DNA from: Roseomonas sp.
Lineage (GTDB): Bacteria; Pseudomonadota; Alphaproteobacteria; Acetobacterales; Acetobacteraceae
Assembly: GCA_020249265.1 (NCBI GenBank)
Contig: JADCGA010000027.1
Location: 1-37,020 of the forward strand
DNA: 37,020 nucleotides
Reading direction: 5' to 3'
Part shown: in pieces, positions 6,919 through 15,436 of the stretch
Position numbering within the stretch: the first letter of the stretch is position 1
How the letters are laid out: the number at the start of each line of letters is the position of its first letter
Translations under genes and position numbers: made by a program
Notes under the pieces: model-generated
Seen by the model: the letters and a program-made list of their open reading frames with translations, nothing else
Databases searched by the model: none
Told to the model about the DNA's origin: nothing

Positions 6919-7554
6919 ATGATTGCCCCGAACGAGCTTGGCTATCTGCCTGAAACGCCATCCCAGACAGCGGGCCCCTATGTCCATATCGGTCTCATTC
7001 CGGGTCAGGCTGGATTCGAAATCTTCAAGAACAACCTAGGCACGGCTCTCCTGAACGCAGACACGAAGGGCGAGCGCATCCGCATTGAGGGCCGCATCTT
7101 CGACGGTACCGGCGCCATCCTGCACGATGCGTTGGTGGAGATTTGGCAGGCTGATGCCCAAGGCCGCTTCAACCATCCCGCCGATCGACAGCAAGGGGCG
7201 CGTGATGAGAGCTTCCGTGGCTGGGGGCGCGTCGGCACTGATTTTGGGACTGGCCTTTGGTCTTTCGATACCATCAAGCCCGGGCGCATCACCGGTCGTG
7301 GTGGGCGTGAACCCATGGCGCCGCATATATCGCTTTGGATTGTTGCGCGCGGCCTTAACTTCGGTCTCGCCACGCGTCTTTACTTCGAGGATGAAGCGAA
7401 AGCGAATGCAGAAGATCCTGTGCTCCGAAGCATTGAACCGCCCGGTCGCCGCCAAACGCTGATTGCACGGCGAGAGATGCGCGACGGTCTGATTTCCCAT
7501 GTCATGGACATCCACTTGCAGGGGCAGAACGAAACCGTGTTCTTCGATGTATAG
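6919..7554 (+). CDS. pcaG: Protocatechuate 3,4-dioxygenase, alpha subunit
   Basis: The 211-residue partner of PcaH has the alpha-subunit signature at both ends: LPETPSQTAGPYVHIGL at the start and MAPHISLWIVARGLNFGL with TRLYFEDEAKANAEDPVL near residues 130-170. The alpha subunit has the same fold but does not hold the catalytic iron; it completes the active-site cleft. It lies 6 bp after pcaH. No pcaB, pcaC, pcaD or pcaIJ gene follows, so the later steps of the beta-ketoadipate route must be encoded elsewhere. It ends 20 bp from the convergent LysR gene. Confidence 0.95.
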   Translation: MIAPNELGYLPETPSQTAGPYVHIGLIPGQAGFEIFKNNLGTALLNADTKGERIRIEGRIFDGTGAILHDALVEIWQADAQGRFNHPADRQQGARDESFRGWGRVGTDFGTGLWSFDTIKPGRITGRGGREPMAPHISLWIVARGLNFGLATRLYFEDEAKANAEDPVLRSIEPPGRRQTLIARREMRDGLISHVMDIHLQGQNETVFFDV

Positions 7555-7574
7555 CGATGAATCTATCGCAGTCT

Positions 7575-8471
7575 TCACCTTGTTGGCTCCCTTTCCGCCA
7601 GCGCCATCCTGATTGCTGCTTCAAGATCGGAAACTCTGCGAGATCGGGGCTGATCGCGATTCCAGTGCAGATAAACCCCAAAGCGCGCGGCATGACGGAT
7701 CGGCAGCACACGCAAATTCAGGGGCGCGTCCATGGCCGTGAATTCATCAACAAGGGCAATGCCCAGGCCTTCACTGGCAAGCGCAACGGCTGATTCAGCA
7801 AAGCGCACCCGTGTCGGTACGCGATACGCAAGACCTGCTCCGCGGAATAGATCATCTACCACTCGCCCATGCGGCGCGTCTGATTGCACCGAAATCAAAG
7901 CCTCCTGCGACAGATCTTCTGCCGTCAATTCGGTCCGATTGGCCATGGCATAATTGCTTGGCAGTACAGCGACAAGCTGGCCCTGACCCAGCATAATTGT
8001 GCTGAGGGCAGGCATTTCGACAGGAAAGAGCGTCACAACGCATTCCCCCGCACCGGATAGCAAGTAATCCGTAACTTGCGCGAGCGACAGGATGTCAAGT
8101 TTCAACTCCAAAGCTGGATAGGCTGCGTGCACGCGCGCGAGGGCTCTGGGCACGATGCGGCGGCCGAGACCCGGTGATGCGCCGCAGTGGAATGTTCCTG
8201 TCTGGCCCTGGACGATCCGCATCACCGCTCCGGAAAGACCCTCCATTTGCGCATAGACTTTCTGGATCTCAGCGAAGATGTCATGTGCTTCCCGAGTCGC
8301 GACAAGCCGGCCGGTACCGCGCTCAAACAATGGGGTCCGCAATACATCTTCAATCCGTCGTAGCATGCGGCTGAGCGCAGGCTGCGAAATCCGAAGATGA
8401 CTGGCAGCACCCGTCATGGAGCCAGCGATCATGATGGCACGAAACGCCTCAATCTGACGCAGGTTGAGCAT
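7575..8471 (-). CDS. LysR-family transcriptional regulator
   Basis: This 298-residue LysR protein has an N-terminal winged helix (MLNLRQIEAFRAIMIAGSMT, SQPALSRMLRRIEDVL, TPLFERGTGRLVAT) and a periplasmic-binding-like effector domain from about residue 90. The start is ATG at 8469-8471. It is convergent with pcaG and divergent from the aroE-like gene, with a T-N11-A palindrome in the divergent space (8856-8872). The likely targets are the aroE-Bug operon and possibly the pca genes. The usual activator-with-ligand mode is family knowledge; the effector is unknown but may be an aromatic or hydroaromatic acid. Confidence 0.88.
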   Translation of the reverse strand: MLNLRQIEAFRAIMIAGSMTGAASHLRISQPALSRMLRRIEDVLRTPLFERGTGRLVATREAHDIFAEIQKVYAQMEGLSGAVMRIVQGQTGTFHCGASPGLGRRIVPRALARVHAAYPALELKLDILSLAQVTDYLLSGAGECVVTLFPVEMPALSTIMLGQGQLVAVLPSNYAMANRTELTAEDLSQEALISVQSDAPHGRVVDDLFRGAGLAYRVPTRVRFAESAVALASEGLGIALVDEFTAMDAPLNLRVLPIRHAARFGVYLHWNRDQPRSRRVSDLEAAIRMALAEREPTR

Positions 8472-8475
8472 TGCC

Positions 8476-8679
8476 CTATGTCCTCATCATGGCTTGCGCG
8501 ATGACATCCGATTGAACCAAGAAGCTCGAGCCAAAAGAATAAGAGTTGCTCGCAATCATGACAAAAAACTCTGGATTGCCTCTGACATTCGCAAGCAACC
8601 TCCCTATTCCCTCGCTACCCGACAACACGCGCACGGGAAGTGAAATAAAGCCGGCTTTGCGGAGCATGTCACCAGTCAT
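8476..8679 (-). CDS. Small hypothetical ORF upstream of lysR
   Basis: A 67-codon frame ends 4 bases before the lysR start codon on the same strand; the open frame without a start extends further up to about 8715. The sequence (MTGDMLRKAGFISLPVRVLS, ending SFLVQSDVIAQAMMRT) is not one I recognise. There is no clear ribosome-binding site at its ATG. It may be a decayed end of a longer gene or a real small gene co-transcribed with lysR. Confidence 0.3.
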   Translation of the reverse strand: MTGDMLRKAGFISLPVRVLSGSEGIGRLLANVRGNPEFFVMIASNSYSFGSSFLVQSDVIAQAMMRT

Positions 8680-8855
8680 CCGCGGCCGCGTGCCACAATG
8701 GCGGTGCGCCAGGACTGCCTATCAATCCGCGTGATCCGTGGAGCTAATCATGGCCTCACAATTGTAAACTCCTCATTCTAACAGAAATCGTAGCAGGTTA
8801 GGCATCAATTGCCTTTATGAGGAGCGCATCGGGAGTCCATTTTTGCAGAGTATGT

Positions 8856-8872
8856 CATTACATGAGGTAATG
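8856..8872. promoter_or_regulatory. Candidate LysR-type operator
   Basis: CATTAC-ATGAG-GTAATG is a perfect 6-bp inverted repeat with a 5-base centre, and it fits the T-N11-A rule for LysR-type sites. It lies 110 bp before the aroE-like start and 385 bp before the lysR start. The rest of 8680-8981 is A/T-rich and shows no gene. Confidence 0.5.
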
Positions 8873-8981
8873 TCGTATGAAAGCTTTGTATCTTGTGCTC
8901 GCATTTCTGCACCACCTAAACAGACCAGGTCATTCGTTTTGAATTTAGTATCTGATGATGATCGGAACATTCTGAGAATCT

Positions 8982-9821
8982 ATGAAGAACCTTTTATCAG
9001 GAAGCACGACGGTTCTAAGCATCCTTGGTGATCCCATCACGCAGGCGGCACTCCCGCGACTTTTTTCCCGATACGCAGTCCAGCAGTCGTTGGATGCGAC
9101 CCTCATTCCGATCCATGTATCTGCCGCCGATTTGCCAAGCTTCACAAGAATGTTGCGAGGCTGGCGGAACTCACCAGGCTGCGTCGTCACCTATCCGCAT
9201 AAACAGGCTGCAGCGGCTCTGGTGGATGAAGCGACATCGGTGGCAAGGCGGCTTGGTGTGGTCAATCTTATCCGGCGTGCGCCAGATGGGCGCCTGACCG
9301 GCCACCTGACTGACGGAATCGGCTTCCTTGCCGCTGCGCGTCAACATGGCTTCACGGCAAAGGGCCAGCGGGCCTTGATGATTGGGGCAGGCGGGTCTGG
9401 CAGCGCCATTGCCTACGCCTTGGCAGATGCTGGCCTTGAACATTTGACGGTAGTTGAGGTCGTTCCTGCACGGCGCAATGCGCTGTTCGGCCTGCTTGCT
9501 GAGGAGTTCACTGATCTCGATCTGGCCGATACGCCCCACGAGCGGCGGCAATATGATCTGATTGTCAATGCAACCAGCGTTGGTGCCGATGGCCAGTCGC
9601 TTCCCCTGTCCTTGGCCGCGTTTGGCCAACCGAAGCTGGTGGCCGATGTGGTGACAGAACCCGATGTCACGCCGCTACTTGCTGCCGCACGCGCCCTGGG
9701 CTGCGCCATCCAGACGGGCAAGGAAATGGCCCGTGGGCAGATTGAGGCGATCGTACAGTTTTTCGGATTATTGGGCGGCACCTCGCCCGCCCCCCGCGCA
9801 GAAGGAGTGTTTAGCCAATGA
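8982..9821 (+). CDS. Shikimate/quinate dehydrogenase-like protein
   Basis: This 279-residue member of the AroE family has an N-terminal substrate domain and a C-terminal NAD(P) domain (GAGGSGSAIAYAL at 135-147). Catalytic Lys74 in VVTYPHK and Asp111 in HLTDGIGF are present. The conserved pair of serines that binds the shikimate carboxylate (motif HSxSP after GxP) is not: here it reads GDPITQAALP at 16-25. The substrate is therefore probably not shikimate itself; quinate or another hydroxy-acid would fit the protocatechuate genes nearby. It heads a two-gene operon, its stop overlapping the next start as ATGA. The ATG has only a weak upstream ribosome site. This is not the housekeeping aroE. 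Confidence 0.8.
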   Translation: MKNLLSGSTTVLSILGDPITQAALPRLFSRYAVQQSLDATLIPIHVSAADLPSFTRMLRGWRNSPGCVVTYPHKQAAAALVDEATSVARRLGVVNLIRRAPDGRLTGHLTDGIGFLAAARQHGFTAKGQRALMIGAGGSGSAIAYALADAGLEHLTVVEVVPARRNALFGLLAEEFTDLDLADTPHERRQYDLIVNATSVGADGQSLPLSLAAFGQPKLVADVVTEPDVTPLLAAARALGCAIQTGKEMARGQIEAIVQFFGLLGGTSPAPRAEGVFSQ

Positions 9822-10798
9822 GTGCCATTTCTATAACAAGACGCGGACTGGCAGGCCTGGGAGCTGCGGCTTTGGCTGGGGCGCCATCAGCTTGGTCGCA
9901 GAGCTTTCCTTCCCGTCCCATTCGGCTGATCGTCCCCTATCCTCCAGGCGGCCCGACCGATCTGGCCGCGCGGCTGGTGGCCCAAGGGCTTGCACAGCGC
10001 CTGGGGCAGAACGTCGTGGTGGAAAACCGGGCCGGCGGGAACGGTGTGGTCGGCACGGATGCCGCGGCAAAAGCGCTTGCCGATGGCTTCACTATCACGG
10101 TTGGCAATAACCAAACGCATGTCACGAACAAGGCGCTGATCGCCAATCTGCCCTATGACCCTATCCGGGATTTCGCCCCGCTGGCAGTCATGGTCACCAT
10201 CCCGGCTGTTCTTGTGGTACATCCGGCTGTGCCGGCGCAGTCTGTCGCTGAACTGATTGCCCTGGCCAAGGCGCAGCCTAGCTTGCTCAGCTATGGTTCC
10301 ACCGGCAATGGCTCGGCCTCTCATTTGACGGCGGAGCTTTTCCGGCTGCGCACTGGTGTAGCCATCGAACACGTCCCCTATCGCGGGACCGCGCAGCTCA
10401 CGACCGATCTGCTCAGCAACCGGGTGCAACTTTCCTTCGCGACGCTGCCGAGCGTCTTGCAGCAGGTGCAGGCCGGCAGCCTGCGGGTATTGGCCGCCAC
10501 AGGCAGGGCGCGCGCGCCGCAATTGCCGGAAGTGAAGACGCTGTCGGAGCTTGGCATCCCCGTTGAGGCTGAGTCCTGGCTGGCGCTGTTCACGCGGGCC
10601 GGTACCGCCCCTGAGATCACGGCGCGGCTTTCGCGCGAGATCATGGCGGTGCTTGACGATCGGCAGATTCAGGAAGGACTCGCCCAGGTAGGTTTCGCGA
10701 TGCTGCCGTTCGGTGAGGCGGAAGCGCGTGCCTTCCTGCAAGCCGAGACCTTGAAGTGGAACAGCGTGGTGGCTGAAGCAAAGGTCACCTTCGACTGA
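9818..10798 (+). CDS. Tripartite tricarboxylate-type (Bug/TctC) substrate-binding protein
   Basis: The 326-residue Bug-family periplasmic protein has a signal peptide with a twin-arginine pair (SITRRGLAGLGAAALAG, cleavage near residue 28). The family start follows: FPSRPIRLIVPYPPGGPTDL, then VENRAGGNGVVGTDAAAKA. It binds carboxylic acids for TctAB-type transport or for sensing; no membrane partners lie nearby, which is common for Bug proteins. Its ATG overlaps the stop of the aroE-like gene, so its ligand is probably the substrate of that enzyme (inference). Confidence 0.9.
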   Translation: MSAISITRRGLAGLGAAALAGAPSAWSQSFPSRPIRLIVPYPPGGPTDLAARLVAQGLAQRLGQNVVVENRAGGNGVVGTDAAAKALADGFTITVGNNQTHVTNKALIANLPYDPIRDFAPLAVMVTIPAVLVVHPAVPAQSVAELIALAKAQPSLLSYGSTGNGSASHLTAELFRLRTGVAIEHVPYRGTAQLTTDLLSNRVQLSFATLPSVLQQVQAGSLRVLAATGRARAPQLPEVKTLSELGIPVEAESWLALFTRAGTAPEITARLSREIMAVLDDRQIQEGLAQVGFAMLPFGEAEARAFLQAETLKWNSVVAEAKVTFD

Positions 10799-11077
10799 TA
10801 GGATCGTAATTGAATCTGCCGGCAACCACTCTTTGCGGACAGAGATTGCTGCCGAAATTCTCTGCAGGTTGTATGCAGGGAAGCATGATGGTGGTTTGGG
10901 TAACCGAAAGGCTTATGGCTCGTCGTAAAGCGAATGCGGCTGAAGAGGAGCCAGACCGGTCAATTTTGATATTTCGACTAGCCCCAGCGCACCCTCTCAA
11001 CCATCCTGAAGGCCCAGGATGCCAGCGGCAGCCTGTCTCGGCTGATGGCTACGCCCCCGCCGGAGGCATGCAGCGCG
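10799..11077. other. Gap between the Bug gene and the phage-like remnant
   Basis: No full gene is seen. A plus-strand frame from about 10804 to 10928 without a start codon (IVIESAGNHSLRTEIAAEIL and on) looks protein-like and could be the tail of a lost gene. Composition rises in GC after about 10985, suggesting a junction here. Confidence 0.4.
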
Positions 11078-12237
11078 TCACCCCACCCTTCGCTTCACCA
11101 CCTGCACATGCAGCGCTGCCGCAGGCAGATCCACCGTGGACAGGCTCACATTCCGCGCCGTCACGCGCACCTTGTCATTCGACCAGACATGACAGTCCAG
11201 CACAAAAGCAATGCTGCTGGTATCGAGCGACGCATCCGCGAAATCCCCCCGACGCGCCCCGGGCACCGTCACGTCTGCATTGCTCGTCGCCCCTGGCGGC
11301 ATGCTCGGCAGATCCCAACTGGCGGAAAACATCAGCGTCCTTCCGCCCGCGGGCAGCGCCGGGCAGCCGGACAGGATCGCCGGTGCGTCCTCGGGCAGGC
11401 CGTAAAGGCGCAAGGCCTCCACCTCAACCTGCCCGTCAAAGCCAATGATCCCGATTTGCGCAAACGCCACCTCCGGCCCAAAGCGCACCGTCTGGCGGCG
11501 GTTCAGGTCACTCTCCTGCATCACAGCGCCCGCCTGCCAGGTTTTGGAGGTTGGCGCCCATTGCAGCGTCGTGCCCGATGCGAGTGCATCGCCGGCGATG
11601 TTTTCGCGCACAATGCCCGCGCCATCAAAGCAACGCAGACAAAGCCGCCCGCCATCGGCACCGCCGACCAGCCAATGCGCCAGCGCGAATTCCTTGGCGT
11701 GGGTGGTTTGCACAACAAAGCCGACGCCGCGATTGGGGTTCAGCAGCAGGCCGCGCGCGGTCGGCGTGATGCCATTCAGCCCATTCCAGGAAAGCGCCGC
11801 CATGGCTGTCTCGGTGGTGGTGGAGGTGGCGATGATGCAGGCGCCCTCCACACCAATCTCAGTGCCGCTCTGCCAAAAGGCAGCGGCGCGGATATTCGGG
11901 ATATGCGCCAGCAGCCGTGTCAGCCGCGATGTCGGCGCGCGGTGGCGGTTGAATACGGCATTGCCGGCGCGGGTGGCACTTGGCGTGTAGTCAACGCCGA
12001 TCGAATAGCTCTGCGCCCAGGCCACATCATATTCGCAATCGGTCGCGGCCGCCGTGTGCCGCGCGGCAAAGGGGGAGCAGCCCTCCATCCGCATATTGCG
12101 CGCAATAATCGCCGTGCCATTCGTCTCATTCAAAAAGGGAATGGCGATATTGGGCTCAAGCTGGCGCAGCTCGAAATTCGGCGCGTCAAAGACATGGCGG
12201 TTGTGGTTGTTAGCCAAGCCGCAAATCGGTCTCAAAT
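11078..12237 (-). pseudogene. Phage-like structural protein, 5'-truncated
   Basis: About 385 codons read from roughly 12237 to the stop at 11078-11080. The protein is rich in beta-type sequence (ANNHNRHVFDAPNFELRQLE, NPNRGVGFVVQTTHAKEF) and ends VRVTARNVSLSTVDLPAAAL followed by HVQVVKRRVG. This ending resembles phage or prophage tail-associated proteins I have seen in alphaproteobacteria. The open frame continues to 12883, but there it only shadows the CoA transferase and small ORF, so the native N-terminus is missing. The break at about 12240 coincides with a sharp rise in GC. Phage identity is by resemblance only. Confidence 0.5.
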
Positions 12238-12477
12238 CATTTGACAACGGACACTCGCGCCATCCGTCGCGTGGGACTTCGACGAGCGCATCGGATCCAC
12301 GTGGCTGTGCTTCTCGGCCCGCTCGCCGCCGCCGCCCGAGCGCGTGCTGACGCGCGGATTGGTGCCGACGGCGCCATCGGGATGAGCGGGATCGGGTTTG
12401 GGGATGGGCTTCGTCGCATCCTCGCGGCTCGCGCCTGGCCCGCCCCAACGAACGGTGTTCGGGTGCTTCTTCGGCAT
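12232..12477 (-). CDS. Small basic hypothetical protein, end possibly altered
   Basis: An 81-residue frame begins MPKKHPNTVRWGGPGASRED with GAAGGAT about 10 bases upstream. It is hydrophilic, rich in Pro, Gly, Arg and Lys, with no known domain. The last part runs into the junction with the phage-like fragment near 12240, so its natural C-terminus may be lost. It lies 162 bp downstream of the CoA transferase gene on the same strand and has the same high-GC character. Confidence 0.4.
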   Translation of the reverse strand: MPKKHPNTVRWGGPGASREDATKPIPKPDPAHPDGAVGTNPRVSTRSGGGGERAEKHSHVDPMRSSKSHATDGASVRCQMI

Positions 12478-12639
12478 GCGGCTGATCCTTCTCCCTGTTC
12501 CGATGCGAACGAGCGCCGCCGTCGGCAGTTTCGGGAGCGCACCGCGCCAGCTCGTTTCGCGGGCCCGCTGCCGGCTCCCCGCGGATCTCACATCGGCCGC
12601 CATCGGCGCGCAGTGTGATCCGCACCGACTTGCGTGGCG

Positions 12640-13785
12640 TCACGCGCCGAGCCAGCTCCTGATCTCGGCGCCATGCTCGTCCAGGTCCGGCGCGCGGCGC
12701 TTGAGCACCGCGGGCGTTCCTTCCAGCCGCAGCGGGGAAGCGAGCGTCGTGATCGTCCCACGTTCCGGATCCTCGATCCGCTGCACCATGTTGCGCGCGG
12801 CGGCCTGCGGATGCGCGATGGCGGCGTTGTAGGTTAGCACGGGCTCGCCCGGGATGCCGGCCTTGCCGAGCTCCGCCAGCCAATGCGCGCTGTCCTGCTG
12901 TTCCAGCGCCGCCTGCAGCAGCGACACCAGCGAGGCGTTGTTCGCGACGCGGTCGGCATTGGTCTTGAAGCGCGGATCCTCCGGCAGGTCGGGCCGCCCG
13001 AGCATCTCGCAGAGCTTGCGCCAGAAGGCGTCCTTGTTGGCGCCGATGGTGATCCAGCCGTCGCGCGTCCGGAAGACGCGATAGGGCGAGTTGCCGCGAT
13101 GCAACTGGCCCATCCGCTCCGGCTCGGTGCCGAAGGTGAGGACATGCGCGGCCTCGTAGACGCCGAGCGAGAGGCCCGCCTCGAACAGCGACTGGTCGAT
13201 GCGCTGCCCCACACCTGTCTTCGTGCGTGCCATCAGCGCGGCAAGGATGGCGCTGGTGGCGAACATGCCCGCGGCGAGGTCCGTGATGGCGATGGGCAGG
13301 CGATAGGGTTCCCCGTCCGGAGGGCCGTTGCCGGCCATCAGCCCGGACATGCCCTGCGCCATCATGTCGAAGCCGCCATGCTGCGCCCAGGGGCCGGTCT
13401 GGCCGAAGCCGGAGATGGAGGCGACGACGAGCCGCGGATTGGCCCTATGCAGCGCGTCCCACCCGAAGCCGGCGCGCTCCAGCGCGCCGGGGCGGAAATT
13501 CTCGACGAGCACATCGGCCTTCGCCACCAGCTTCCACAGCAGCGCGGCGTCGCCCGGGGCCTTCAGGTCCAGGGCGATGCTGCGCTTGTTGCGGTTCCAC
13601 AGCGCGAAGGGCTGGCTGCGGCCTTCGACCAAGGGCGGCATGCGCCGCGCCTCGTCGCCGTCCGGGCGCTCCACCTTGATGACCTCGGCGCCCATGTCGC
13701 CGAGCATCATCGTGCAGTAGGGACCGGACAGGAACGTCGTCAGGTCGAGGACGAGCAGACCATCCAGCGCCGTCGCCGCACTCAT
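12640..13785 (-). CDS. Family III (CaiB/BaiF) CoA-transferase
   Basis: This 381-residue protein of the formyl-CoA transferase/BaiF type moves CoA between acyl-CoA and a free acid through an aspartyl-CoA anhydride. The N-terminal family signature is GLLVLDLTTFLSGPYCTMML, with AEVIKVERPDGDEAR and ENFRPGALERAG after it. The catalytic aspartate is Asp169 in AITDLAAGMFA, the same number as in Oxalobacter Frc. The start ATG overlaps the stop of the Bug gene (ATGA). It is the last enzyme of the GntR operon and would activate the acid brought in by the Bug protein. Substrate unknown. Confidence 0.92.
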   Translation of the reverse strand: MSAATALDGLLVLDLTTFLSGPYCTMMLGDMGAEVIKVERPDGDEARRMPPLVEGRSQPFALWNRNKRSIALDLKAPGDAALLWKLVAKADVLVENFRPGALERAGFGWDALHRANPRLVVASISGFGQTGPWAQHGGFDMMAQGMSGLMAGNGPPDGEPYRLPIAITDLAAGMFATSAILAALMARTKTGVGQRIDQSLFEAGLSLGVYEAAHVLTFGTEPERMGQLHRGNSPYRVFRTRDGWITIGANKDAFWRKLCEMLGRPDLPEDPRFKTNADRVANNASLVSLLQAALEQQDSAHWLAELGKAGIPGEPVLTYNAAIAHPQAAARNMVQRIEDPERGTITTLASPLRLEGTPAVLKRRAPDLDEHGAEIRSWLGA

Positions 13786-14744
13786 TCCGGCTGGATTCCC
13801 GCATCGGTCGCGATGCGCGTCATCAGCGTGCGCTGCGCGGGCACGAAGCGGGCGAATTCAGGCCGCGGCAGATAGGCAGGCTGCATGCCGAGGGCCGCAA
13901 GACGCTCGCGCACATCCGGCCGTTCCAGCGCTTGCCGGGAAACCGAGGCGAGGCGATCCAGGATCGCCTCCGGCGTGCCGGTCGGCGCCCATAGCCCGAT
14001 CCATTCCACCAGCTCGAAGCCCGGCAGCGCGGCTTCCGCGACCGTTGGCACGTTGGGGAGCGTGGGCATGCGCTGCGCGCTGGACACGGCGAGCGCGCGC
14101 AGCCGGCCGCCCTGCACCAGGCCGACCGCAGAGGGCGCCGTGGCGAAGTTGAAGGCGGTGTCGCCGGCGACGACGGCCTGCGCGCCCTGGCTGCCGCCGC
14201 GATAAGGCGCGTGCGGCCCTTCGATCCCCGCGCGTTGCACGAAGAGGAAACCCGAGAGGTGCGAGGCGGTGCCGATGCCGGCGCTCGCCCAGGCGAGCCG
14301 CGCGGCGCGCGCGCGGGCGATGAAGGCCTGCAGGTCCTGCGCCGGCTCGGTGGGCGCGACGATGAGCACGAGCGGCATGACCGACAGCCGCGCGATCGGC
14401 GCGAAGTCGCGTTCGTAGTTGAAGGAGATGTTGCGCACGAGCACATGGTTCACGACATGCGCCGATGGATCGGCGAGCAGCGTGTAGCCGTCCGGCCGCG
14501 CCTGCGCGACGATGGCGGCGCCGATCGTGCCGGCGCCGCCGGTGCGGTTCTCGATGACGACGCTCTGGCCGAGCATCTCGCCCATCGGTCCCGCCAGCAC
14601 GCGGATGGTGGCATCCGTGCCGCCACCGGGCGCGTAGGGAATGACCAGGCGGATCGGCCGGTCCGGATAGGCGGTCTGTGCCTGGGCGCCCATCGCCCAG
14701 AGCCCCAGGATGACGGCGGCGCAGCGCAGCAATGTTCTTGTCAT
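13782..14744 (-). CDS. Bug/TctC-family substrate-binding protein
   Basis: This 320-residue Bug protein has a Sec signal peptide (MTRTLLRCAAVILGLWAMGA, cleavage after AQA) followed by the family start YPDRPIRLVIPYAPGGGTDA and VIENRTGGAGTIGAAIVAQA. ATG 14742-14744 is chosen; the upstream open frame to 14798 is not family-like. It is in the GC-rich operon between GST and the CoA transferase, overlapping the latter by 4 bp. It probably supplies or senses the acid handled by the CoA transferase. It is clearly distinct from the Bug protein at 9818. Confidence 0.92.
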   Translation of the reverse strand: MTRTLLRCAAVILGLWAMGAQAQTAYPDRPIRLVIPYAPGGGTDATIRVLAGPMGEMLGQSVVIENRTGGAGTIGAAIVAQARPDGYTLLADPSAHVVNHVLVRNISFNYERDFAPIARLSVMPLVLIVAPTEPAQDLQAFIARARAARLAWASAGIGTASHLSGFLFVQRAGIEGPHAPYRGGSQGAQAVVAGDTAFNFATAPSAVGLVQGGRLRALAVSSAQRMPTLPNVPTVAEAALPGFELVEWIGLWAPTGTPEAILDRLASVSRQALERPDVRERLAALGMQPAYLPRPEFARFVPAQRTLMTRIATDAGIQPE

Positions 14745-14775
14745 TGTTCGTTTCCCCTCTGTCGTTCGTTCTTGG

Positions 14776-15414
14776 TCAGGGCAGTCCGTTGCGCCCATGC
14801 TTCAGGTAGGCCGGGCGTTGAGAGAGAAGCTCGAAATAGGCGCTGACTGCGGGCAGATCGGGCTTATCGAAGCCCTTCACCGCGAACCAGCGGTTCACCA
14901 CGAGCCCCATCGGGATGTCGGCGAGGGTGAAATCCGCACCGCAGACATAGGGCCCGCCGTGTGCGAGCTCCGCGTCCAGCAGGCGCATGCAATGCGTGAA
15001 ATCCTTGCGGCCCTGCTCGACGAACCATTCGTTGTTCCAGGGCGGCTCCTGCAGCTGGCCGCCCAGGAAGGCGCCGCGCATGGCGTGCGTCAGGTCATAG
15101 GCGACCCAGTCCATCCACTGCTCGACCCGCACGCGCTTCTCGGGCGCGGACGGATAGGCGGTCTCCGCGCGATGCTTCGTCGCGAGGTAGCGCAGGATGG
15201 CGTGGGATTCCCGCAGCACCAGGTCGCCATCGAGAACGACAGGGATCTGCGCGACCGGATTCAGCTTCAGGAACTCCGGCGTGAGGGTCGGCTTGTAGCC
15301 GCGGCCCCAATCCTCCCGCACGAAGGGAATGCCGAGCTCGTCGCAGAGCCAGAGCACCTTGCGGACGTTGAAGGAGTTCGGCCGGCCCAGGATTCGCAGC
15401 GTTTGGCTGGTCAT
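14776..15414 (-). CDS. Glutathione S-transferase family protein
   Basis: This is a 212-residue GST: thioredoxin-fold domain (LRILGRPNSFNVRKVLWLCD), NPVAQIPVVLDGD with the cis-proline, RESHAILRYLATKH for glutathione binding, and a helical C-terminal domain with FTLADIPMGLVVNRW. The active-site loop has Ser14, Asn16 and Arg18. It is 22 bp after the VOC gene and 31 bp before the Bug gene. In this setting it may isomerise or cleave a pathway intermediate rather than detoxify. It is more GC-rich and different in sequence from the GST at 1779. Confidence 0.88.
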   Translation of the reverse strand: MTSQTLRILGRPNSFNVRKVLWLCDELGIPFVREDWGRGYKPTLTPEFLKLNPVAQIPVVLDGDLVLRESHAILRYLATKHRAETAYPSAPEKRVRVEQWMDWVAYDLTHAMRGAFLGGQLQEPPWNNEWFVEQGRKDFTHCMRLLDAELAHGGPYVCGADFTLADIPMGLVVNRWFAVKGFDKPDLPAVSAYFELLSQRPAYLKHGRNGLP

Positions 15415-15436
15415 GGCGTGTGGCTTCCTTATGTTG

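Noticed and set aside
7036..7578. 180-codon minus-strand frame opposite pcaG
   Set aside because: It is antisense to a clear PcaG sequence, with no ribosome site and no known motif.
11045..12244. 399-codon plus-strand open frame
   Set aside because: It is antisense to the phage-like fragment, rich in His, Arg and Pro, with no family motif. The minus-strand reading has coherent protein sequence.
12241..12883. N-terminal extension of the phage-like frame (total 601 codons)
   Set aside because: The part above about 12240 only shadows the small basic ORF and the CoA transferase gene and is Arg/Ala/Gly-rich noise. The real sequence starts near 12237.
12883..13875. 330-codon plus-strand open frame
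   Set aside because: It is antisense to the CaiB/BaiF gene, an effect of high GC content. The minus strand has the catalytic Asp and family motifs.
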